Both the position numbers and the translations under genes were made by a program. The notes under the pieces are model-generated. The model was not told where the DNA came from. It saw nothing but the letters and a program-made list of their open reading frames with translations, and made no database searches. From NCBI RefSeq assembly GCF_011067745.1, contig NZ_JAAMPJ010000003.1:186001-250000 (forward strand): a stretch of DNA of 64,000 bases, read 5' to 3'. This stretch comes from Lentzea alba (lineage in GTDB: Bacteria > Actinomycetota > Actinomycetes > Mycobacteriales > Pseudonocardiaceae). Positions 15,863-22,328 of this stretch are shown in pieces (within the stretch, counting starts at the first letter, position 1; the number at the start of each line of letters is the position of its first letter).

Positions 15863-17515
15863 ATGTCCAGCCACGACACCTACCGCGCGGCCCGCGACCT
15901 GATGCTCATCGACCCCGAGGCGTTCGCCTGGCCGAGTTTCCAGGGCAGCTTCAACTGGGCGCACGACTGGTTCGACCTCATCGCCGAGGACAACGGCACC
16001 ACGGCGTTGCACATCGTCGAGGAGGACGGGAGCGAGCGCGCCTACCCGTTCGACGAGCTGCGCCGCAGGTCGAACCGCGTCGCGCGCTGGCTCGCCTGGC
16101 ACGGCGTTGGCAAGGGCGACAGCGTGATGATCATGCTCGGCAACCAGGTCGAGCTGTGGGAGTCGATGCTCGCGGTGATGAAGCTCGGCGCCGTGATCAT
16201 GCCGACGACCACCGCGCTGGGCCCCGCCGACCTCGCCGACCGGCTGCACCGCGGGTCGGTCCGGCACGTCATCGCGCGCAAAGAGGACGCTGACAAGTTC
16301 GAAGACGGGCCGGTGCTCATCTCGGTCGGTGGGGCAACAGCGGGTTGGCTGGACTACGCCGAGACCGCCGAGGCATCGGACAGCCCGGTGCCGCACCCGA
16401 AGACCAGGGCGGACGACCGGCTGCTGCTGTACTTCACGTCCGGCACGACCAGCAAGCCGAAGCTCGTCGAGCACACCCAGACCTCGTACCCGGTCGGCCA
16501 CGTCACGACCATGCGCTGGATCGGCATCAGGCCCGGCGACGTGCACCTCAACATCAGCTCGCCTGGCTGGGCCAAGCACGCCTGGAGCTGCTTCTTCGCG
16601 CCGTGGATCGCCGAAGCGACGATCTTCGTCTACAACTACGCCCGGTTCGACGCGGCCGCGCTGCTCGGCCAGATCCGGGACAAGGGCGTCACCACGTTCT
16701 GCGCGCCGCCGACCGTGTGGCGGATGCTGATCAAGGCCGACCTCAGCGCCGGGCCGGGCAGTCTCAGGGAGGTCGTGGCCGCCGGTGAACCGCTCAACCC
16801 CGAGGTGATCGAACAGGTCCAGCAGCAGTGGGGCCTCACGCTGCGGGACGGTTTCGGGCAGACCGAGACCACGCTGTCGGTCGGCAACGTGCCCGGCGCG
16901 CCGGTGAAGCTCGGCTCGATGGGCACGCCGCTGCCGGGCGTTCCGGTCGTGCTCGTCGACCCGATCAGCGGGGAACCGGCTGAAGAAGGCGAGATCTGCA
17001 TCGACCTCGAGCAACGGCCGATGTCGCTCATGGTCGGCTACCACGGCGACGAGGAGCGCAACGCCGAGGCGATGGCCGGCGGTTACTACCACACCGGCGA
17101 CATCGCGAGCCGGGACGAGGACGGCTACCTGTTCTACATCGGACGGTCCGACGACGTGTTCAAGGCGTCGGACTACAAGATCTCGCCGTTCGAGCTGGAG
17201 AGCGTGCTGATCGAGCACCCGGCGGTCACCGAGGCCGCGGTGGTTCCCGCGCCGGATCCGTTGCGGCTCGCCGTGCCCAAGGCGTACGTGGCGTTGAGCG
17301 CGGGCTGGGAGCCCAACCGCGAGACGGCACTGCAGATCCTCAAGCACGCCCGCGAGAACCTGGCGCCGTTCCAGCGCATCCGGCGGCTGGAGTTCTTCGA
17401 GCTGCCCAAGACCGTGTCCGGCAAGATCCGCCGCGTCGACCTGCGCACGCGGGAGGAGCAGGGCGTCGGAACGGGGGAGTGGCGGGACGACCAGTTCCCC
17501 GAACTGCGCCAGTAG
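15863..17515 (+). CDS. AMP-forming acyl-CoA synthetase (medium-chain/aromatic type)
   Basis: 550 residues from ATG 15863 with AAGGAGG seven bases upstream. ANL-superfamily motifs are intact: P-loop YFTSGTTSKPKLVEHT, DGFGQTETT, YYHTGDIASRDEDGYLFYIG and the C-terminal KISPFELESVLIEHPAV and KTVSGKIRRVDLR (catalytic Lys in SGKIRR). Overall pattern is closest to ACSM-type ligases, which make acyl-AMP and then acyl-CoA from medium-chain or aryl acids. An SDR follows 31 bp downstream. The substrate is not predictable. Confidence 0.9.
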   Translation: MSSHDTYRAARDLMLIDPEAFAWPSFQGSFNWAHDWFDLIAEDNGTTALHIVEEDGSERAYPFDELRRRSNRVARWLAWHGVGKGDSVMIMLGNQVELWESMLAVMKLGAVIMPTTTALGPADLADRLHRGSVRHVIARKEDADKFEDGPVLISVGGATAGWLDYAETAEASDSPVPHPKTRADDRLLLYFTSGTTSKPKLVEHTQTSYPVGHVTTMRWIGIRPGDVHLNISSPGWAKHAWSCFFAPWIAEATIFVYNYARFDAAALLGQIRDKGVTTFCAPPTVWRMLIKADLSAGPGSLREVVAAGEPLNPEVIEQVQQQWGLTLRDGFGQTETTLSVGNVPGAPVKLGSMGTPLPGVPVVLVDPISGEPAEEGEICIDLEQRPMSLMVGYHGDEERNAEAMAGGYYHTGDIASRDEDGYLFYIGRSDDVFKASDYKISPFELESVLIEHPAVTEAAVVPAPDPLRLAVPKAYVALSAGWEPNRETALQILKHARENLAPFQRIRRLEFFELPKTVSGKIRRVDLRTREEQGVGTGEWRDDQFPELRQ

Positions 17516-17545
17516 GGCGCTTGCCCATGGTGATCTACTGGTCGC

Positions 17546-18361
17546 ATGGTGCGAAAGATCGCGGGACGCCCGGCGGTGATCACCGGGGCGGCGTCGGGCA
17601 TCGGCCGCAGCCTCGCCCAGCGGCTGTCCCGGCACGGCTCCCCGGTGGTCATCGCCGACGTCAACGAGGCCGGGCTGCGGGAGACCGCCGACTCGCTCAC
17701 GGGCCCGGTGCTGCGCCGGGTGCTCGACGTCCGGGACGCCGACGACGTGCGGCAGTTCGCCAAAGAGGTGAAGGACTGGCTGGACCTGCCTCTCGCGGCG
17801 GTGTTCAACAACGCGGGCGTGGCCACGTCCACGACCGTGCAGAACTCCCTGCCCGAGGACGACGCCTGGCTGTTCGACATCAACTTCTGGGGCGTGGTGA
17901 ACGGCACTCGGGCGTTCCTGCCGCAGCTGGTCCAGCAGAACTACGGCGTCATCGTGAACACCTCCAGCGTGTACGGGCTGCTCGGGATGCCGAAGAACAG
18001 CGCCTACTGCGCCTCGAAGTTCGCCGTCCGCGGGTTCACCGACTCGCTGCGGCAGGAGCTGCGCGGCACCGGCGTCTCGGCGGTCACCGTGCACCCCGGC
18101 GGCATCAAGACCAACATCGTCCGCAACGGGCGCATCCACGCCGAGCTCGACGAGCAGGGCCGATCGCTGGAGCAGATCGCCGCGGACTTCGACAAGGTCG
18201 CGCTGACCACCGCGGACAAGGCGGCCGAGATCATCCACCGCGGGGTCGAACGCGGCAAAGCACGCATTCTGGTCGGGCCGGACGCGTACGTGTTCGACGC
18301 GCTCGCCCGCATCGCCCCGACCTCGTACTTCAACGTGATGGCGCGGTTGTTCGAACGGTGA
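17546..18361 (+). CDS. Short-chain dehydrogenase/reductase
   Basis: 271 residues from ATG 17546. Classical SDR landmarks: TGAASGIGRSLAQ (cofactor glycine motif), ADVNEAG (an acidic residue after beta-2 suggests NAD(H)), FNNAGVAT, catalytic Ser in NTSSVYG, and YCASK with Tyr/Lys. The C-terminal half has VHPGGIKTNIVRNGR. It probably oxidises a hydroxyacyl or alcohol substrate in the same pathway as the upstream acyl-CoA synthetase. The next gene starts four bases after its stop, so these three genes may be one operon. Confidence 0.92.
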   Translation: MVRKIAGRPAVITGAASGIGRSLAQRLSRHGSPVVIADVNEAGLRETADSLTGPVLRRVLDVRDADDVRQFAKEVKDWLDLPLAAVFNNAGVATSTTVQNSLPEDDAWLFDINFWGVVNGTRAFLPQLVQQNYGVIVNTSSVYGLLGMPKNSAYCASKFAVRGFTDSLRQELRGTGVSAVTVHPGGIKTNIVRNGRIHAELDEQGRSLEQIAADFDKVALTTADKAAEIIHRGVERGKARILVGPDAYVFDALARIAPTSYFNVMARLFER

Positions 18362-18364
18362 GGC

Positions 18365-19549
18365 ATGATCCACGCCGTGGATTCCTCGACGGTGGTGCGG
18401 CGCACTGAGCAGTGGTTCGTGCGCCAGGGCGCGCCGACCATGATCGAGGGGTACGGCTTCCGGTCGCACGTGCTGCCGCGGATGCTGCCCGCGCTGACGT
18501 TCGTGGCGGTCGGCAGCCTCGCGTGGCTCGTGCTGCTCAGGTCCACCGGGCTGTCCAAGTGGGTGCTGCTCGGGGTGATCGTCGCGGTGATGGTGTCCGC
18601 GTGGATCCTCATCTCGTTGTTCGTGCGGCGGATGCCGAGTTTCTCGCCGCGCACGACCGTGTTCCTGTTGGTCGCGTACGCGGCGATGCCGGTGATCGTG
18701 CCGGTGTTGCAGATGGTCATCAACAACAACGTCGTCGCGCCCGGAGCTCCTGAGCTGGAACCCGGGTACAAGTGGCTGCTGGTGTTCTGGTTCGTCCTGT
18801 TCTTCGGGGTGGCTTTCGTGGCGACGATGCTGGCCACCACCTACGGCCTGGGCGCACTGCTCAAGGGCGGCATCCGGCACGTGCTCGCCGACCTGCGCAA
18901 CAGCGTGCATCTGCTCGGCCGGGCGTTGCCGCCGATGTTGTTCGTGACGCTGTTCCTGTTCTTCACCGGTGAGCTGTGGCAGGCGATGAACCACCTGCGG
19001 TGGCCGAGGGTCAGCCTGGTCGTGCTGCTGTTCGCGGCGATCACCGTGCTGGCGGCGGCCGCCCGCCTGCGCGACGAGATCGGCCGGGTCGAGCAGGACC
19101 TGCGGCCGGAGATCCTCACCGGCGCGTGCAAGGGCACGCCGCTGTCCGGGGTGGAGATCACCGAACCGTTGCAGCCCAAGCGGTTGAACCCGCGCCAGCA
19201 GCGCAACCTGCTGGTGATGCTCGCGATCCGGCAGCTGCTGCAGGCGGCGGTGGTCGGGCTCGGGCTGTTCGCGTTCTTCGTGGTGCTCGGCCTGATCGTG
19301 GTGACCCCGGAGATCGCCGCGCAGTGGATCGGGGCGGAGCCGAAGATGTCGATCATTCCCGGTGTGCCGTCGGCGATGTTGCGCAACGCCACGCTGTTCG
19401 CGGCGTTCGGCAGCATGTACTTCTCGGTGATCTCGATGAGCGACGCCGAGCACCGGCGCCAGTTCTTCGCGCCCGTGCTGGAGAAGGTCGAGCGGACGCT
19501 GGAGGTCCGCGCGGTCTACCTGTTGGTCAGAGAGCGGGTTCCGGCCTGA
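18365..19549 (+). CDS. Multi-pass membrane protein, unrecognised
   Basis: 394 residues from ATG 18365, three bases after the SDR stop. At least six membrane segments are visible (ALTFVAVGSLAWLVLL, WVLLGVIVAVMVSAWILISL, TVFLLVAYAAMPVIVPVLQM, WLLVFWFVLFFGVAFVATML, LPPMLFVTLFLFFTGEL, LVVLLFAAITVLAAAA, then VVGLGLFAFFVVLGLIVV), with a charged cytoplasmic loop ~230-270. No catalytic motif is evident. Homologues of this layout are conserved actinobacterial proteins of unknown role. The 3' end overlaps the convergent araC-type gene by 23 bp. Confidence 0.75.
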   Translation: MIHAVDSSTVVRRTEQWFVRQGAPTMIEGYGFRSHVLPRMLPALTFVAVGSLAWLVLLRSTGLSKWVLLGVIVAVMVSAWILISLFVRRMPSFSPRTTVFLLVAYAAMPVIVPVLQMVINNNVVAPGAPELEPGYKWLLVFWFVLFFGVAFVATMLATTYGLGALLKGGIRHVLADLRNSVHLLGRALPPMLFVTLFLFFTGELWQAMNHLRWPRVSLVVLLFAAITVLAAAARLRDEIGRVEQDLRPEILTGACKGTPLSGVEITEPLQPKRLNPRQQRNLLVMLAIRQLLQAAVVGLGLFAFFVVLGLIVVTPEIAAQWIGAEPKMSIIPGVPSAMLRNATLFAAFGSMYFSVISMSDAEHRRQFFAPVLEKVERTLEVRAVYLLVRERVPA

Positions 19550-20390
19550 GCAGCGCGTCGCGGCTGGGTGGCGCGCCGAACTGACGGCGGTACTCGCGGC
19601 TGAACTGCGACGGGCTGTCGTAGCCGACCCGGTGGCTGACCGCGGTCACGTCCCGGTTGGTGGCGAGCAGCAACCTGGCCTCCTGCAACCGGATCTGCTT
19701 CTGGAACTGGATCGGGCTCATCGCCGTGACGGCCTGGAAGTTGCGGTAGAACGCCGACTCGCTCATGCCCGCGATCCGGGCGACGTTCTCGACCTTGAAC
19801 GACTCGGCGAAGTTCTCGCGGATCCAGCTCACCGCCCTGGCGATGTGGCTGAGGCTGCTGTCCCGCGACCCGAGCTGGCGGACGACGGCGCCCTGCTCGC
19901 CGGTCAGCACCCGCCAGAGGATCTCCCGCTTGATCAACGGTGCGAGCGCGCGGGCGTCGCGCGGCTGGTCCAACAGTCGTGCGAGCCGGGTCACGGCGTC
20001 GATCAGCTCCGGCGTGGCGTCGCTGACGGCGAGGCCCTCCGGGGTGCCGGGCGTGGCGGGGACGTCGTTGTTCAGCAGCAGCTCGGCCACTGCCTCCGGG
20101 CGCAGCACCAGGCCGATGCCGAGCGCGGGTTCGGACGGGCTGATGCCGACGTAGTTACCGGTGATCGGCAGGTCGATCGACGCCACCAGGTACTGGCCGG
20201 CGCGGTAGTCGTAGACCCGGTCGCCCAACGCGATGCGTTTGCGGCCCTGGGCGACGAACGCGAGGATCGTGCCGGTCGTGCTCGGCGTCGGCGGTCCGCC
20301 GAGGGTGGTCCGCGAGACCAGGACGTCCTCGATCGGCGTGGTCAGATCCGGCCGGGCGTGCTTGGCGAGCAACGCGCGCAGTTCGTCCAC
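19527..20390 (-). CDS. AraC-family transcriptional regulator
   Basis: 287 residues from GTG 20390 (GGGGAG ten bases upstream). The N-terminal cupin-like AraC_N domain (~20-175; GTILAFVAQGRKRIALGDRV) is followed by a double helix-turn-helix (~190-285) with KVENVARIAGMSESAFYRNF and DVTAVSHRVGYDSPSQFSRE. Members bind small ligands and often control adjacent oxidoreductase genes; no target is adjacent on its 3' side apart from the convergent membrane protein. It lies just downstream of the secreted-protein array and behind its terminator, so it is transcribed separately. Confidence 0.92.
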   Translation of the reverse strand: MDELRALLAKHARPDLTTPIEDVLVSRTTLGGPPTPSTTGTILAFVAQGRKRIALGDRVYDYRAGQYLVASIDLPITGNYVGISPSEPALGIGLVLRPEAVAELLLNNDVPATPGTPEGLAVSDATPELIDAVTRLARLLDQPRDARALAPLIKREILWRVLTGEQGAVVRQLGSRDSSLSHIARAVSWIRENFAESFKVENVARIAGMSESAFYRNFQAVTAMSPIQFQKQIRLQEARLLLATNRDVTAVSHRVGYDSPSQFSREYRRQFGAPPSRDALLRPEPAL

Positions 20391-20431
20391 GCCGTCGATG
20401 CTCCCCGGTGGTGGGACGATCAGGCAAGCGA

Positions 20432-20468
20432 GGGGCGCTCGCCCGGGAGAACTCCGGGCGAGCGCCCC
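20432..20468 (-). terminator. Terminator of the second secreted-protein pair
   Basis: A perfect 15-bp inverted repeat (20432-20446 / 20454-20468, 7-nt loop) eight bases past the stop of the gene at 20476. It is at the same relative place as the hairpin at 21395, about 960 bp away. Confidence 0.75.
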
Positions 20469-20475
20469 ATCAGGT

Positions 20476-20844
20476 TCAGCAGGTGCCGCGCGAGAGGATG
20501 TTCACCTCGACCGGCTTGGCGTCACCGATCTTCTTGTCGCCCTTTTCCCCAGCGGGAGCGACGAAGCACCGGGTGAACGGGAACTCGCCCGCCGGGCGGA
20601 AGAGGAGCTCGATCGCCCGCTTCTGGTTGCAGTGGTTGTTGTAGTACACCGTGGTGCTCGTGGAGCCGTCGCCCCACGAGATGTTGATCTTCTTGCCGCT
20701 CGGCGACGTGCATTTCGCCGACTTGCGGTGGACCGCCTGAACGGACACGTCGTCGGACGGCGCGGCGGACGCGGCCGGTGCGGCCAGGCCGCCCAGCGCG
20801 AGACCGGCGCCGACCACGGCGAGAACGAAGTTGCGAGACTTCAC
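20476..20844 (-). CDS. Small secreted four-cysteine protein, paralogue B2
   Basis: 122 residues from GTG 20844. Signal peptide MKSRNFVLAVVGAGLALGGL ends near AASA (27). The mature chain has Cys45, Cys72, Cys93 and the final residue Cys122, which would allow two disulphides, and conserved blocks INISWGDG, TVYYNNHCNQ, RAIEL and CFVAPA. It is closest to the gene at 21442, sharing EFPFTRCFVAPA and KIGDAKPVEV. It follows the gene at 20907 by 62 bp without a terminator, so the two are probably one transcript. I do not recognise the family; the lack of catalytic residues and the disulphide pattern suggest a binding, inhibitory or structural extracellular role. Confidence 0.75.
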   Translation of the reverse strand: MKSRNFVLAVVGAGLALGGLAAPAASAAPSDDVSVQAVHRKSAKCTSPSGKKINISWGDGSTSTTVYYNNHCNQKRAIELLFRPAGEFPFTRCFVAPAGEKGDKKIGDAKPVEVNILSRGTC

Positions 20845-20906
20845 GTGCTAACCCCTTGGGTTGTTCTTCGCGACGGAGCGCGCTGACCGGGTGCGTTGGA
20901 CGCAGG

Positions 20907-21248
20907 TCAGCAGCTGCCGCGGCTCGTGATCTTCACAGAGCGCGGGTTGGCGGTGGGCATCTTCTTGCTGTCCTTCGTCCTCGCCGGAGCGACGAAGCAG
21001 TCCGTGACGGGAATACCGCCGATGCCGCTGTAGGTGAGCTCGATCGCCCGCTTCTGGTTGCAGTGGTTGTTGTAGTACACGGTGACGCTCTGGTGGCCGT
21101 CGCCCCACGAGATGTTGATCTTCTGGCCGCTGGGCGACGCGCAGGGCGCCGACAGGCGGTGCGTGTCGGCGGACGCGGCCGGTGCGGCCAGTGCGCCCAG
21201 CGCGAGACCGGCGCCGACCATCGCCATGACGACGTTGCGAGACTTCAC
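20907..21248 (-). CDS. Small secreted four-cysteine protein, paralogue B1
   Basis: 113 residues from GTG 21248 (GGGGG nine bases upstream); an open frame extends to 21311 but lacks a ribosome site and would bury the signal peptide. Signal MKSRNVVMAMVGAGLALGAL. Cys36, 63, 84 and terminal Cys113 occupy the same places as in its paralogues. It differs in lacking the DDVSVQ spacer and in the GIGGIPVTDCFVAPAR segment, which pairs it with the gene at 21851. It is first in its two-gene unit. Function unknown. Confidence 0.75.
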   Translation of the reverse strand: MKSRNVVMAMVGAGLALGALAAPAASADTHRLSAPCASPSGQKINISWGDGHQSVTVYYNNHCNQKRAIELTYSGIGGIPVTDCFVAPARTKDSKKMPTANPRSVKITSRGSC

Positions 21249-21320
21249 TTGGTGCCCCCATTTGCAGGTTGTTCGGGGTTGCCCCCTCTGACGTCGACAA
21301 CCGTGGAGCACCTGCCCAGG

Positions 21321-21358
21321 ACAAACCTAGGATGGATCTTGAATCGGCTGATCGGGGC
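21321..21358. repeat. Relic copy of the regulator control region
   Basis: AACCT then GGATCTTGAATC and GCTGATCGGGG match 22291-22325 at a constant offset of 967 bp, but here no regulator gene follows. It lies upstream of the 21248 gene. It is either a retained activator-binding site for the B pair or the stump of a duplicated and lost regulator gene. Confidence 0.7.
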
Positions 21359-21394
21359 ACTTCGACCGGCTGTTCGGCCCGCCCATGCGAAACG

Positions 21395-21422
21395 CTCGGC
21401 TGGGACGACCCAGCCGAGCGCT
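21395..21422 (-). terminator. Terminator of the first secreted-protein pair
   Basis: A perfect 12-bp inverted repeat (21395-21406 / 21411-21422, loop ACGA), followed on the - strand by TTTC, lies 20 bp past the stop of the gene at 21442. It separates the two bicistronic units. Confidence 0.75.
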
Positions 21423-21441
21423 TCAGCCTGCGATCACGTGA

Positions 21442-21810
21442 TCAGCAGCGGCCACCCGCGAGGATGGTCACCTCGACCGGCTTGGCGTCACCGATCTGCT
21501 TGCTGCCCTGGTCCCTCGCCGGAGCGACGAAGCACCGGGTGAAGGGGAACTCACCGGCCGGGCGGAAGTAGAGCTCGATCGCCCGTGCCTGGTTGCAGTG
21601 GTTGTTGTAGTACACGGTGGTGCTCGTGGAGCCGTCGCCCCACGAGATGTTGATCTTCTTGCCGCTCGGCGACGTGCAGGACGCCGACTTGCGGTGCACG
21701 TCCTGGACGGACACGTCGCCGGACGTGGTCGCGGACGCGGCCGGTGCGGCCAGGCCGGCCAGCGAGAGACCGGCGCCGACGACGGCCAGAACGAGGTTGC
21801 GAGACTTCAC
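21442..21810 (-). CDS. Small secreted four-cysteine protein, paralogue A2
   Basis: 122 residues from GTG 21810 (GGGGAAGTAC upstream). Signal MKSRNLVLAVVGAGLSLAGL; mature part with Cys45, 72, 93 and 122, and the shared INISWGDGSTSTTVYYNNHC block. It is nearly identical in its middle to the gene at 20476 (same 966-bp offset at both ends), showing they are the second genes of two duplicated pairs. It differs mainly near the C-terminus (KQIGDAKPVEVTILAGGRC). Exported; function unknown. Confidence 0.75.
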   Translation of the reverse strand: MKSRNLVLAVVGAGLSLAGLAAPAASATTSGDVSVQDVHRKSASCTSPSGKKINISWGDGSTSTTVYYNNHCNQARAIELYFRPAGEFPFTRCFVAPARDQGSKQIGDAKPVEVTILAGGRC

Positions 21811-21850
21811 GTACTTCCCCCTGCGTTGTTCTTCGAGTTGGAGCGCGTCG

Positions 21851-22219
21851 TCAGCAGCTGGTGGCGGTCCCGATGACCGCGTAGTACGGGTTGGCCATGT
21901 CGAGCACCTTGCTGCCCTGGGTCCGTGCCGGAGCGACGAAGCACTTGAAGATGGTCGTGCCGCCGGCGCCGTAGAAGCCGAAGGTGAGCGCGCGTCGCTG
22001 GTTGCAGTGGTTGTTGTAGTAGACCGTGGTGTTGGTCGACCCGGCTCCCCACGAGATGTTGATCTTCTGGCCGCTCGGCGACGTGCAGGACGCCGATTTG
22101 CGGGTCACCGCCTGGACGGACACGTCGTCGGACGGCGCGGCGGACGCGGCCGGTGCGGCCACACCGGCCAGCGAGAGACCGGCGCCGACCATCGCCAGAA
22201 CGAAGTTGCGAGACTTCAC
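21851..22219 (-). CDS. Small secreted four-cysteine protein, paralogue A1
   Basis: 122 residues from GTG 22219 (GAGGTACTAC upstream). Signal MKSRNFVLAMVGAGLSLAGV; four cysteines as in the paralogues, again ending exactly on Cys. GAGGTTIFKCFVAPAR and the divergent tail MANPYYAVIGTATSC pair it with the gene at 20907. It is first in the A unit, 40 bp ahead of the A2 gene, and divergent from the AfsR-like regulator whose start is 110 bp away, so both probably share regulatory DNA. Confidence 0.75.
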   Translation of the reverse strand: MKSRNFVLAMVGAGLSLAGVAAPAASAAPSDDVSVQAVTRKSASCTSPSGQKINISWGAGSTNTTVYYNNHCNQRRALTFGFYGAGGTTIFKCFVAPARTQGSKVLDMANPYYAVIGTATSC

Positions 22220-22284
22220 GTAGTACCTCTTTGAATCGTTGTTCGCATGTCCCCCAGCCGGTCACCACGGTGGGGAACACGTCC

Positions 22285-22325
22285 AAAATGAACCTGAAAC
22301 GGATCTTGAATCAGCTGATGGGGGC
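22285..22325. promoter_or_regulatory. Direct-repeat region between the secreted array and its regulator
   Basis: The 6-bp series TGAACC-TGAAAC-GGATCT-TGAATC (22289-22312) contains three TGAAnC repeats in phase, resembling the short direct repeats bound by SARP activators. It sits between divergent starts at 22219 and 22329. A related sequence lies at 21321-21358 before the B pair. Confidence 0.45.
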
Positions 22326-22328
22326 GCG

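Noticed and set aside
15770..19453. A single long open frame on the - strand running through the acyl-CoA synthetase and SDR genes into the LuxR gene
   Set aside because: It is antisense to well-recognised genes and reads as low-complexity R/H/P/A repeats; only the last 260 codons (LuxR) have coding character.
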